A DNA stretch of 25,568 bases. It comes from Clostridia bacterium. GTDB taxonomy: Bacteria; Bacillota_A; Clostridia; Christensenellales; Aristaeellaceae. The notes beneath the pieces are model-generated. The model saw only the letters and a program-made list of their open reading frames with translations. It made no database searches and had not been told where the DNA came from. Positions 14,226 through 21,382 of the stretch are shown piece after piece. Within the stretch, counting starts at the first letter, position 1. Every line of letters starts with the position of its first letter. A program made the position numbers and the translations under genes. The stretch is taken from the NCBI GenBank assembly GCA_017509065.1, contig JAFWQM010000079.1:1-25568 (forward strand), read 5' to 3'.

Positions 14226-15053
14226 ATGACCGTACTGGAAGCGATCAGGGCCGCCGAACAGCGGCTGCGGAACGTTCCCGACCCGCGGCTGGACGCGGAA
14301 TATCTGCTGGCCGAAGCGCTGCGTACATCCCGGCTGATGATGCTGGTCGACAAGGGCCGGACGCTGACGGACACGGAGGAAGCAGCCTTTGACACAATGG
14401 TCGCGCGGCGCGAAAAGCGGGAGCCGCTGCAATACATTCTTGGCAGTCAGAGCTTCATGGGCTTTTCCTTCAAAACCGATCCCCGCGCGCTGATTCCCCG
14501 GAACGATACGGAAGCGCTGTGCGAGGAAGCGCTGCGGCATATCCGGCCGGGCGACGCTGTGCTGGACTTATGCACCGGCACGGGCGCTCTCGGCATAGCG
14601 ATCAAAAAGCTGTGTCCGGGGGCAATCGTCACCGGGACAGACATCAGCCGTGATGTGCTTTCCCTGGCGACGGAGAACGCGCGGGATCTGCAGGCGGAGG
14701 TTCGTTTCCTGCAAGGCGACCTGTTCGCCCCGACAGCGGATGAACGGTTTGATGTGATCATCAGCAATCCGCCCTATATTCCCGACGGCCTTCGCGGCAA
14801 GCTGCAGGCGGAGGTGGAAAGGGAACCTGCCCTTGCCCTGTTTGGCGGCGCGGACGGACTGGATTTCTACCGCCGCATTGCCGCGGAAGCGCCGCTCCAT
14901 CTGAAGCCCCAAGGCTGGCTCTGCCTGGAAACGGGCGACGGGGAAGCGGACGCCGTGGCCGCGCTGCTGGAAAAGGACTTTCAATCCATCCGCATCCTTC
15001 CCGACCTGAACGGCCTGCCCCGTGTAGTCAGCGCTCGCCTTGGTACAGAGTAG
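14226..15053 (+). CDS. prmC: Release factor glutamine methyltransferase PrmC
   Basis: A 275-residue class I methyltransferase that methylates the glutamine of the GGQ motif in release factors, using S-adenosylmethionine. Evidence: an N-terminal helical domain (about 1-75), the SAM-binding loop LDLCTGTGALGIAI (113-126), and the glutamine-binding catalytic motif NPPY (181-184) followed by IP. The usual IPRPETE before the SAM domain reads IPRNDTE (90-96), a mild variation. AGAGGGG precedes the ATG. In many Firmicutes prmC lies near rpmE, a DUF1385 gene and prfA; rpmE and the DUF1385 gene follow here, but prfA is not in the window. A palindromic repeat starts 18 bases after the stop codon. Confidence 0.94.
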   Translation: MTVLEAIRAAEQRLRNVPDPRLDAEYLLAEALRTSRLMMLVDKGRTLTDTEEAAFDTMVARREKREPLQYILGSQSFMGFSFKTDPRALIPRNDTEALCEEALRHIRPGDAVLDLCTGTGALGIAIKKLCPGAIVTGTDISRDVLSLATENARDLQAEVRFLQGDLFAPTADERFDVIISNPPYIPDGLRGKLQAEVEREPALALFGGADGLDFYRRIAAEAPLHLKPQGWLCLETGDGEADAVAALLEKDFQSIRILPDLNGLPRVVSARLGTE

Positions 15054-15071
15054 GTTATTGTTTATGCTTTT

Positions 15072-15135
15072 CTGGGGGAAACCATTCTTTGGGGGCCAAA
15101 GAATGGTTTCCCCCAGACCCCCATCCAAGAAAGCC
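15072..15135 (+). repeat. Palindromic repeat, copy 2 (REP-like), after prmC
   Basis: A perfect 21-bp inverted repeat: 15072-15092 and 15096-15116, loop GGG. The outer stem (CTGGGGGAA) and inner stem (TTCTTTG) match copy 1 in outline, but the middle differs on both arms, so pairing is kept. The tail (15117-15135) resembles the reverse complement of the copy 1/3 tail, so this copy is in the opposite orientation to copy 3. Confidence 0.9.
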
Positions 15136-15195
15136 ATAAAGGGAAACAAACACATTAGGCTGGTACTTATAGCAAAGGTTTTTTCTCTTCAGCAG

Positions 15196-15255
15196 CCTTT
15201 CTCGGAAGGGGCCTGGGGGAACCGCTCTTTGGGCACCAAAGAGCGGTTCCCCCAG
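15196..15255 (-). repeat. Palindromic repeat, copy 3 (REP-like), upstream of rpmE
   Basis: A perfect 20-bp inverted repeat: 15213-15232 and 15236-15255, loop GCA. With its tail (15196-15212) it is nearly identical to copy 1 over 60 bases. It faces copy 2 tail to tail across about 60 bases and ends 23 bases before the rpmE -35 box. The rest of 15054-15278 holds no gene. Confidence 0.9.
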
Positions 15256-15278
15256 AAAAAACAGAAAAAAAATAATCC

Positions 15279-15307
15279 TTGCATTCTTGCGCCATCCATG
15301 CTATAAT
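15279..15307 (+). promoter_or_regulatory. Promoter of rpmE
   Basis: -35 TTGCAT (15279-15284), a 17-base spacer and -10 TATAAT (15302-15307), with an extended -10 TGC. Transcription would begin near 15314, leaving a leader of about 60 bases. Confidence 0.82.
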
Positions 15308-15313
15308 ACCATC

Positions 15314-15372
15314 TGCGGCTCATGGGCAGCCCCCCATGAATCCCAATTGCAAGGGCAAAAGAGGTGAAAACA
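15314..15372 (+). promoter_or_regulatory. Structured rpmE leader, candidate L31 autoregulatory element
   Basis: The short leader holds hairpin TCATGGG (15320-15326) / CCCATGA (15333-15339), followed by AGAGGTG before the ATG. L31 leaders that bind their own protein have been described in several phyla. Whether this one belongs to them is inference from position and hairpin only. Confidence 0.35.
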
Positions 15373-15573
15373 ATGAAGGAAAAGATCCATCCCAAGTACG
15401 AGAAGTGCATCGTGCGCTGCGTGTGCGGCGAGACCTTTGAGACCGGCTCCACCAAGAAGGAACTGAGGGTTGAAATCTGCTCGAAGTGCCACCCCTTCTT
15501 CACCGGCAAGCAGAAGCTGGTGGACACCGGCGGCCGCGTCGACCGCTTCAAGAAGCGCTTTGGCATGCAGTGA
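15373..15573 (+). CDS. rpmE: 50S ribosomal protein L31 (zinc-binding form)
   Basis: A 66-residue ribosomal protein with the full L31 pattern: IHPKYEKC near the N-terminus, [38 protein letters not shown] and the end VDRFKKRFG. The zinc ligands C16, C18, C36 and C39 are all present, marking the C+ (zinc-containing) type. The start at 15373 is preferred over an in-frame GTG at 15364, because AGAGGTG then serves as the ribosome site and the protein has normal length. It has its own promoter and terminator, so it is probably transcribed alone despite lying between prmC and the DUF1385 gene. Confidence 0.97.
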   Translation: MKEKIHPKYEKCIVRCVCGETFETGSTKKELRVEICSKCHPFFTGKQKLVDTGGRVDRFKKRFGMQ

Positions 15574-15580
15574 ACCCAAT

Positions 15581-15618
15581 AAAAGCAGTGCCGCCTGAAA
15601 GTGGTGGGTGCTGCTTTT
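15581..15618 (+). terminator. Terminator of rpmE
   Basis: Stem AAAAGCAG (15581-15588) / CTGCTTTT (15611-15618), extended inward by wobble and G-C pairs. The T run forms the 3' side of the stem. It lies 7 bases after the stop codon. Confidence 0.75.
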
Positions 15619-15666
15619 CTCATATTCAGGTGAATTGTGTCAAAAAATAGTTAGAGGTATATAACC

Positions 15667-16695
15667 ATGAGCAAAAAGGAGAATACCGGCGCGTCCTGCC
15701 CCCGGGCGGACATCGGCGGCCAGGCGGTGCTGGACGGCGTGATGATGAAAAGCCCGGATGCTATCGCCGTGGCGGTGCGCCGGCCCAACGGTGATATCGT
15801 GGTGAAGCGGGAGGACTATGAAGCCCCCAGCAAAAAGCATCCCTGGATGGGCAAGCCCTTTATCCGCGGCTCGGTGAACATGATCCAGATGCTGGGCATC
15901 GGCATGCGCGTCCTGGAGGACAGCATGAAAATGTCCGGCAATGAAGAAGAGGAAGAACCCAGCAAGTTTGAAAAATGGCTGGCGGAAAAGCTGGGCAAGA
16001 ACGTGGACAAGGTGGTTATGGGCGTCGCCATCGTGATGGCCGTGGCCATGAGCATCGGCCTGTTCGTGCTGCTGCCCAACCTGGTGATCCTGCTCTTCCC
16101 CAAGAACCCGACCGGCGGGACGCTGCTGGTGAAAAACCTGGTCAGCGGCGTCATCCGCATCGCGCTATTGATCGCGTATATCGGGTTCGTGGGCCGTATA
16201 CCCGAAATGAAAAAGACCTTCCAGTACCACGGCTCGGAACATAAAACCGTGTACTGCCATGAGCACGACCTGCCGCTGACGCCGAAAAACGCCCAGCAGT
16301 TCACCACCCTGCACCCCCGCTGTGGTACCAGTTTCCTGCTGCTCACCTTCTTCCTGAGCATCATCTTCTATTCGATAATCGACGTGCTGGTGCTGCAGCT
16401 GACCGGCTTCGACCTGGGCGCGCATTATCTCCTCCGCGTGGTGAGCCGGCTGCTCCTTTTACCCTGCGTGGCGGGCATCAGCTATGAGGTGCTCAAAGCC
16501 GTGGCTCACGCGGAGAATCCGTTTACGAAGGCCATGCGCTGGCCCGGCCTGCAGATGCAGCGCCTCACCACCCGCCAGCCCAGCGATGAACAGTGTGAGG
16601 TGGCCATCGTCTCCATGAACGCCGCGCTCCACGGCCTGCCCGAAGGGGAAAAGACCCCCGAAGGATGGATCATTCTGCATAAAGAAGCGATATAA
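15667..16695 (+). CDS. DUF1385 domain-containing membrane protein
   Basis: A 342-residue protein of the DUF1385 family, function unknown, found widely in Firmicutes beside rpmE/prmC/prfA. Family motifs are intact: GGQAVLDGVMM (near residue 18), YHGSEHKTVYCHEH (near 193) and LHPRCGTSFLL (near 217). The conserved His/Glu/Cys residues suggest metal binding, but no reaction is known. Membrane segments lie at about 115-140, 155-178, 222-245 and 255-280; an acidic stretch NEEEEEP is near residue 93. The ribosome site is modest (AGAGG, 9 bases upstream of the ATG). A TATATA close to the ATG cannot serve as a normal promoter. A strong terminator follows at 16710. Confidence 0.92.
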   Translation: MSKKENTGASCPRADIGGQAVLDGVMMKSPDAIAVAVRRPNGDIVVKREDYEAPSKKHPWMGKPFIRGSVNMIQMLGIGMRVLEDSMKMSGNEEEEEPSKFEKWLAEKLGKNVDKVVMGVAIVMAVAMSIGLFVLLPNLVILLFPKNPTGGTLLVKNLVSGVIRIALLIAYIGFVGRIPEMKKTFQYHGSEHKTVYCHEHDLPLTPKNAQQFTTLHPRCGTSFLLLTFFLSIIFYSIIDVLVLQLTGFDLGAHYLLRVVSRLLLLPCVAGISYEVLKAVAHAENPFTKAMRWPGLQMQRLTTRQPSDEQCEVAIVSMNAALHGLPEGEKTPEGWIILHKEAI

Positions 16696-16709
16696 CCAAA
16701 CATGTACTG

Positions 16710-16742
16710 ACAGGGGACGGTTGAGCGCCGCCCCTGTTTTTT
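16710..16742 (+). terminator. Rho-independent terminator after the DUF1385 gene
   Basis: Stem ACAGGGG (16710-16716) / CCCCTGT (16731-16737), with a further CGG/CCG inside, followed by TTTTTT. Confidence 0.92.
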
Positions 16743-16749
16743 GCCGCGC

Positions 16750-16778
16750 TTGCGGGAGATGGCTGTTTGTGTTATAAT
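16750..16778 (+). promoter_or_regulatory. Promoter of the ACT/DUF711 gene pair
   Basis: -35 TTGCGG (16750-16755), a 17-base spacer and -10 TATAAT (16773-16778). It follows the previous terminator directly and leaves a leader of about 43 bases before the ATG at 16827. Confidence 0.78.
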
Positions 16779-16826
16779 ATAAGAGGTGAAATGGCGTCCG
16801 CCATACACCGGAGAGGAGAAACAAAA

Positions 16827-17108
16827 ATGGCAGCGGAATCGAAGGCTGTGGTCACGGTGCTGGGCTTTGACCGGAAGGGGATTATTGCCGGGGTCAGCAA
16901 CGTATTATTCGAGCGGGGCGTGAATATACTGGATATTTCCCAGACGATTGTGGACGGGTTTTTTAATATGGTGATGGTGGTGGATTTATCAGAGCCCACC
17001 TGCCCCTTTGACGAACTTCAGGGCGCGCTGAATGATTTAGGCAAGGAATTGGGCTTGCAGATCCGCATTCAGAAAACCGAAATTTTTGAAGCCATGCATC
17101 AGGTGTAA
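16827..17108 (+). CDS. ACT domain-containing protein (UPF0237 type)
   Basis: A 93-residue single ACT domain protein. The pattern [20 protein letters not shown], then [19 protein letters not shown], is that of the UPF0237 family, related to the N-terminal half of glycine cleavage regulator GcvR. ACT domains bind small ligands, most often amino acids, usually as dimers. GGAGAGGAGAA precedes the ATG; upstream in-frame codons lack a better ribosome site. The DUF711 gene follows after 17 bases. This pairing of a UPF0237 and a UPF0210 protein is conserved in Firmicutes, which suggests that the ACT protein senses a ligand for, or binds to, the DUF711 protein. That relationship is inference. Confidence 0.9.
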   Translation: MAAESKAVVTVLGFDRKGIIAGVSNVLFERGVNILDISQTIVDGFFNMVMVVDLSEPTCPFDELQGALNDLGKELGLQIRIQKTEIFEAMHQV

Positions 17109-17125
17109 GACGGGGGAACTGCCGT

Positions 17126-18478
17126 ATGATTCAAACCAGCCAAATCTTTGAAACCTTGCGCATGATCGACCAGGAAAAGCTGGACGTGCGCACGATCACC
17201 ATGGGCATTTCTCTGTTCAACTGCGTGTGCGACGACAAGCGCCGTCTGGCCAGCCGGGTCTACAGCCGCATTGCACGGCAGGCGGAAAATCTGGTGAAGG
17301 TCGGGCGCGAAATCGAGCGGGAAATCGGCGTGCCCATCGTGAACAAGCGCATTTCCGTCACGCCCGTGTCCCTCATCACCGGGGCCATCGACGACCCCAT
17401 CCCCGTGGCGGAGGCGCTGGACCGCGCCGCCAAGGAAACGGGCGTGGACTTTATCGGCGGCTATTCCGCCCTGGTGCAGAAGGGCATGACCGCCGCGGAT
17501 CAGCGCCTGATCGCTTCGATTCCGCAGGCGCTTTCGGAAACCGACCTGATGTGTTCTTCCGTCAACGTGGCCTCCACCCGAGCGGGCATCGACATGGACG
17601 CCGTGCGCCTGTGCGGCGAGGCCATCAAGGCTCTGGCTGAAAAGACCGGGGACAAGGACGGCCTGGGCTGCGCCAAGCTGGTGATTTTCGCCAACGCGGT
17701 GGAGGACAATCCCTTTATGGCCGGCGCGTTCCACGGTCCCGGCGAAGGCGACTGCGCGGTCAGCGTGGGCGTCAGCGGCCCCGGCGTGGTGAAGAAGGCG
17801 CTGGAAAACGTGCGGGGAGAATCCTTTGACGTGGTGGCCGAAACCGTCAAGCGCACGGCCTTCCGCATCACCCGCGTGGGTCAGCTCGTCGCTATGGAAG
17901 CCAGTCAGCGCTTGGGCGTGCCCTTCGGCATCGTCGATCTTTCTCTGGCCCCGACGCCCGCAATCGGCGACTCGGTGGCGCATATATTGGAAGAAATGGG
18001 CCTGGAAAAATGCGGCACCCACGGCTCCACCGCAGCGTTGGCGCTGCTCAACGACGCGGTGAAGAAGGGCGGAGTCATGGCATCCTCCCACGTGGGGGGC
18101 CTGTCAGGCGCGTTCATCCCCGTCAGCGAGGACATCGGCATGATCGAAGCCGCCGCCTGCGGCGCTTTGACGCTGGATAAGCTGGAGGCCATGACCTGCG
18201 TGTGTTCCGTGGGCCTGGACATGATCGCCATTCCCGGCGATACCTCTGCCGCGACGATCTCGGCCATTATTGCAGACGAAGCCGCCATCGGCATGGTCAA
18301 CAACAAGACCACCGCCGTCCGCATCATCCCCGCGCCGGGGAAAAAGGTTGGGGACTATGTGGAATTCGGCGGGCTGTTGGGAAGGGCCCCGGTCATTCCC
18401 GTGCATCCCTTCTCCTCCGACGCATTTATCGCCCGGGGCGGCAGGATTCCCGCGCCGCTGCACAGCCTGAGAAATTAA
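17126..18478 (+). CDS. DUF711 / UPF0210 family protein (PFL-like fold)
   Basis: A 450-residue protein of the UPF0210 (DUF711) family, often labelled PFL family protein because its fold resembles pyruvate formate-lyase. Its biochemical role is not known. The start [20 protein letters not shown] and the stretches TMGISLFNC (near residue 27), [17 protein letters not shown] (near 140), [20 protein letters not shown] (near 294) and [12 protein letters not shown] (near 364) are typical. I see no C-terminal glycyl-radical motif, so radical chemistry of the PFL kind should not be assumed. GGGGG lies upstream of the ATG. It forms an operon with the ACT protein. No clear terminator follows, so the next small genes could be read from the same promoter. 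Confidence 0.92.
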   Translation: MIQTSQIFETLRMIDQEKLDVRTITMGISLFNCVCDDKRRLASRVYSRIARQAENLVKVGREIEREIGVPIVNKRISVTPVSLITGAIDDPIPVAEALDRAAKETGVDFIGGYSALVQKGMTAADQRLIASIPQALSETDLMCSSVNVASTRAGIDMDAVRLCGEAIKALAEKTGDKDGLGCAKLVIFANAVEDNPFMAGAFHGPGEGDCAVSVGVSGPGVVKKALENVRGESFDVVAETVKRTAFRITRVGQLVAMEASQRLGVPFGIVDLSLAPTPAIGDSVAHILEEMGLEKCGTHGSTAALALLNDAVKKGGVMASSHVGGLSGAFIPVSEDIGMIEAAACGALTLDKLEAMTCVCSVGLDMIAIPGDTSAATISAIIADEAAIGMVNNKTTAVRIIPAPGKKVGDYVEFGGLLGRAPVIPVHPFSSDAFIARGGRIPAPLHSLRN

Positions 18479-18494
18479 AAAGGAGAGATCGGCA

Positions 18495-18773
18495 GTGCTG
18501 TATCCATTCATGACCCTGAATGACGAGACCGAAATCGTTCATTCCGAAAGCATGACCCAAAACGGGCGGGAACAGGTGAAGGTCTGTATCGAAAAGCCCG
18601 TTATGGGCGGCTTCCATTCCGCTGTCTGCTGGCTTCCGGATTACAGATGGGAAGAAGTCAAAGGATTTACTCCGGAGGAAATCCGGAGCTATCAGGAGTA
18701 TCTGGAAAGCCTCGCCCATATCATCATAGAGCTCGCCAGGGATGGAGGCTTCAGCCATGCCGCAAGTTTTTAA
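18495..18773 (+). CDS. Small conserved hypothetical protein paired with DUF4160
   Basis: A 92-residue protein of unknown function. It starts at GTG 18495 (AGGAG about 9 bases upstream) with MLYPFMTLNDETEIVHSE and contains the stretch GGFHSAVCWLPDYRWE, which looks conserved in clostridial small proteins. The C-terminal third is helical (EEIRSYQEYLESLAHIIIELA). Its last 17 bases overlap the DUF4160 gene, implying translational coupling. DUF4160 proteins are often encoded next to another small protein (for example DUF2442), an arrangement reminiscent of toxin-antitoxin pairs. That role is speculation for this gene, and its partner here is frameshifted. Confidence 0.75.
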   Translation: MLYPFMTLNDETEIVHSESMTQNGREQVKVCIEKPVMGGFHSAVCWLPDYRWEEVKGFTPEEIRSYQEYLESLAHIIIELARDGGFSHAASF

Positions 18774-19030
18774 GATCGGCGGGTATCTGGTGTATTTCTG
18801 GATCAATGAGAACAATCCTCTGGAGCCGGTTCATGTGCATGGAAGGAAAGCCAGCGCCGAACGTCACGAAAATATGGATTTTACGCTCCGGCAAATGCCT
18901 GCTGGAAAACAATCGTTCCGCTATTCCTGAAAGACAGCTTCGCGTGATCATGCAGGTCATCGAGGCCAGAAGCTTTGAAATCATCAGGAAATGGAAAGAC
19001 ACTTTCGGCGAAATCAGCTATTATTGCTGA
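18757..19030 (+). pseudogene. DUF4160 family gene disrupted by a +1 frameshift
   Basis: The first frame (ATG 18757 to TGA 18930) reads MPQVFKIGGYLVYFWINE, then VHVHGRK, the normal DUF4160 start, but goes on into unrelated sequence and stops at residue 57. The next frame, open to TGA 19030, supplies the expected rest: PAPNVTKIWILRSGKCLLEN, an IPERQLRVIMQVIE helix, and KWKDTFGEISYYC. The two frames join at GGAAGGAAAG (18841-18850): removing one base there gives HGRKPAPNV and an intact protein of about 90 residues. The cause is therefore a one-base insertion in a short A/G run, either a real mutation or a read error. Programmed +1 frameshifting is less likely, since no obvious rare or stop codon lies at the junction. 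Confidence 0.85.
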
Positions 19031-19082
19031 TATATAGGGAAACGCTTATGAATTGCAGTACATCAGGCGATAGGAGAAAACC

Positions 19083-19709
19083 ATGAGCGCGTGTATCCAA
19101 TGCGGCGGGCCGAACGGGGAGGAACTCCTGTATGCCTGCGTGACGACGGAAAGAGAAACGAGTCCGGCGGACAGGTGGGGATGGTATAAGCGCGTCACGC
19201 GGGAAACGCTGACGGAAATCAAGCCCTATGCCGTGTGCCCGGATTGCGCGAGGAAAGCGAAGACCAAAGCTGTGCTGATGACGATTCCCATCACGCTCAT
19301 CGGCACGGTGGTACTGGCGGTCCTGTCCTGGTTCGTCGCTAAGCCCAACCGGAATATCAGGAAGGAAATCACCGCTTATCCGGTTGTGCTGCCTGCCGTG
19401 GCGGTGATCCTCTGGGTGTGCGGGCTGTCCGTGTACCTGCCCCGGCCCAAAGAACTCTACGCGGCGGAGATCGTGCATAAGCAGGTTGGCATGAACGGCA
19501 GCTCGTTCCTGCTTCCGCTGGAGGTTCGCTGCTACACCCGGCGAAAGAGCGGCGTGCTGAAACCGGAGGATATCAAATACAAATCCCCCATGAGGACGGA
19601 GCTGGCGGATCAGCTGATCCCGGTGATCCGGGGCGAAGCGGACGAAGTCTATACGCAGGCGTTGATCGGCCAGACCTTCATCAAAGAAGAAGATGTCCGC
19701 CGCCGATAA
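19083..19709 (+). CDS. Hypothetical membrane protein with N-terminal zinc-ribbon-like cysteines
   Basis: A 208-residue protein without a recognised family. The N-terminus has CIQC (C4, C7) and, about 50 residues later, CPDC: two CxxC pairs suggesting a split zinc ribbon. Two membrane segments follow (about 61-83 and 97-117, the second including VVLPAVAVILWVCG), then a soluble C-terminal domain of about 85 residues rich in charged residues (ALIGQTFIKEEDVRRR at the end). It resembles the membrane/zinc-ribbon proteins common in Clostridia but is not similar in sequence to the one at 3827-4462. ATAGGAG precedes the ATG. It is probably transcribed with the HIT gene that starts 27 bases later. Confidence 0.75.
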   Translation: MSACIQCGGPNGEELLYACVTTERETSPADRWGWYKRVTRETLTEIKPYAVCPDCARKAKTKAVLMTIPITLIGTVVLAVLSWFVAKPNRNIRKEITAYPVVLPAVAVILWVCGLSVYLPRPKELYAAEIVHKQVGMNGSSFLLPLEVRCYTRRKSGVLKPEDIKYKSPMRTELADQLIPVIRGEADEVYTQALIGQTFIKEEDVRRR

Positions 19710-19736
19710 TCGCGCGGATGGTCAAAGGAGAAAAAC

Positions 19737-20186
19737 ATGGATAACTGCCTGATCTGCGAGCGGATCGCGCAAATCAAAAACGGAACCAACCCTTATTTCG
19801 TCCGGGAGACAAAGACCGGTTATGTGGTGATCGGCGACCAGCAGCGGATACGGGGCTACACGGTGTTTCTCTGCAAACAGCATGCCACGGAACTGCACGA
19901 ATTGGAACCTGCCTTTCGGGATGAATTCCTGCATGAAATGGCGCTGGTGGCCGAAGCGGTTTATCACGCGTTCCAGCCGGATAAACTGAATTATTCCCTG
20001 CTTGGCGCGGGGAAGGGACTGCATATGCACTGGCATATCCATCCCCGGCGTCAGGGCGACACACCCGCTCCCGGTCCGGTCTGGCAGCTGGGGAAAGAAT
20101 TGTCCGACTCGCGCTTTACGCCCTCGCCTGAGGAACTGGAAGAACTCAAAGCAAAGCTGGGGGCCGCGCTGGATACTCTATTTTGA
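19737..20186 (+). CDS. HIT family protein (histidine triad nucleotide hydrolase)
   Basis: A 149-residue protein of the histidine triad superfamily, which hydrolyses or transfers nucleotidyl groups. The catalytic motif is HMHWHIHPR (H96, H98, H100), with H98 the expected nucleophile. The N-terminal CLIC (C4, C7) resembles the zinc-binding site of many bacterial HIT proteins. GYTVFLCKQHATELHEL near residue 40 matches the usual strand and loop of the fold. AGGAG precedes the ATG. The exact substrate (for example dinucleotide polyphosphates or adenylated amines) cannot be told. It is followed after 15 bases by a GNAT gene in the same run. Confidence 0.92.
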   Translation: MDNCLICERIAQIKNGTNPYFVRETKTGYVVIGDQQRIRGYTVFLCKQHATELHELEPAFRDEFLHEMALVAEAVYHAFQPDKLNYSLLGAGKGLHMHWHIHPRRQGDTPAPGPVWQLGKELSDSRFTPSPEELEELKAKLGAALDTLF

Positions 20187-20201
20187 AGAAGGAAACATGT
20201 T

Positions 20202-20690
20202 ATGACGATCAGACGGTTTGACCCCGCGGACGCCCAGGCGGTATCAGATGTCATCATCACCACCCTGCGGATTTCCAACACGAAGGATTATCCCCCGGAG
20301 ATGATGGAGGAACTGATTCTCCACATGCGGCCGGAGGACATTGTCAAGCGCGCCTCCTGGACGCACTTTTATGTAGCCGAGGAAGAAAGGGAGATCATCG
20401 GCTGCGGAGCTATCGGCCCATACTGGGGCAAGGAGGACGAAAGCAGCCTGTTCACTATTTTCGTCCTGCCGGAGTATCAGGGCAAGGGCATCGGCAGGAG
20501 GATCGTGGAAACCTTGGAAGCGGATGAATACGGCCTCCGCGCCAGACGCATCGAAGTGCCTGCCTCCATCACCGGCCTGCCATTTTACCGGAAACTTGGC
20601 TATGACTTCAAAAACGGTAATGATCAGATAGACGAAGAAATGTTGTACCGGCTGGAAAAATACCGTTCGGGGAGAGATAGTTGCATATGA
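20202..20690 (+). CDS. GNAT family N-acetyltransferase
   Basis: A 162-residue acetyltransferase of the GNAT fold. The acetyl-CoA pyrophosphate-binding motif is LPEYQGKGIGRRIVETLE (near residue 91), preceded by the strand SLFTIFVL; the late GLPFYRKLGY (near 126) is the usual beta-bulge region. The substrate is unknown. AAGGA lies 9 bases upstream of the ATG. Its stop codon overlaps the start of the next gene (ATGA at 20687-20690), so the two are translationally coupled. Confidence 0.9.
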   Translation: MTIRRFDPADAQAVSDVIITTLRISNTKDYPPEMMEELILHMRPEDIVKRASWTHFYVAEEEREIIGCGAIGPYWGKEDESSLFTIFVLPEYQGKGIGRRIVETLEADEYGLRARRIEVPASITGLPFYRKLGYDFKNGNDQIDEEMLYRLEKYRSGRDSCI

Positions 20691-21370
20691 AGCTGAACAG
20701 ACTGACGGAAAGGATCTGGGTTTTTCCGTTTGAGCAGGAGCGCGACCGCCCGAACCTATCCTACATCCGGGGCGACAGATGGAGCCTGGCAGTGGACGCG
20801 GGACACTCCGAAGCGCACACGCAGGAGTTTTACCGCGCGCTGGAAGAAGCGGGCCTGCCTCTGCCAAGCCTGACCGCGATCACCCACTGGCACTGGGATC
20901 ATACTTTCGGGATGCACGCCGTCCACGGCCTTTGCGTCGCCAACGAAAAGACCAATGCTTATCTGAAAGCGATCCGGGATAAGATCGAACGGGAGGGTGT
21001 GGAAGCGTTTTTCTCTTTCGATGAATCCATCCGCAGGGAATACGCCGGGAACCGACCTGTGATCGTGACGCTCGCTGATCTTGTTTTTTTCGGTGAAATG
21101 CTGCTTGACTTGGGGAATTGCCCGGTACGGCTCTTCCAGGTGGAAGCGCCGCACACCGACGATTCCACGCTGATTCAGGTTGTGGATGATAAGGTGCTGT
21201 TCCTCGGCGACGCGCCGTGCGGAGCCTTTCCCACGTGGGAAAAAGACCCGGCCCTGTGCAAAAAGTTCATGGACACGGTTGCCGCCGTCGACGCGGACGT
21301 CTGCCTGGAAAGCCACTGGACGCCACTGACAAAGAAGGAAACGCTGGATGATATACTGGCGGACATGTGA
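20687..21370 (+). CDS. Metallo-beta-lactamase fold hydrolase
   Basis: A 227-residue MBL-fold protein. The metal-binding signature is HWHWDH (H67, H69, D71, H72), with later candidate ligands in EAPHTDDS (near 150), FLGDAP (near 173) and ESHW (near 211), in the order expected for a di-metal hydrolase. Length and pattern fit the general hydrolase group rather than a true beta-lactamase; no signal peptide is present, so it acts in the cytoplasm. ATG 20687 overlaps the preceding stop codon; an in-frame TTG at 20681 is less likely. The substrate is unknown. It lies in a run of small enzymes (HIT, GNAT, GNAT) that may reflect detoxification or repair of metabolites, but that is inference. Confidence 0.9.
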   Translation: MKLNRLTERIWVFPFEQERDRPNLSYIRGDRWSLAVDAGHSEAHTQEFYRALEEAGLPLPSLTAITHWHWDHTFGMHAVHGLCVANEKTNAYLKAIRDKIEREGVEAFFSFDESIRREYAGNRPVIVTLADLVFFGEMLLDLGNCPVRLFQVEAPHTDDSTLIQVVDDKVLFLGDAPCGAFPTWEKDPALCKKFMDTVAAVDADVCLESHWTPLTKKETLDDILADM

Positions 21371-21382
21371 AAGAGGCGAAGC

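Noticed and set aside
15635..15663. Promoter TTGTGT-N17-TATATA in front of the DUF1385 gene
   Set aside because: The -10 box ends only 3 bases before the ATG, so transcription would start inside the gene. The match is probably accidental, with AGAGG in the same stretch acting as the ribosome site.
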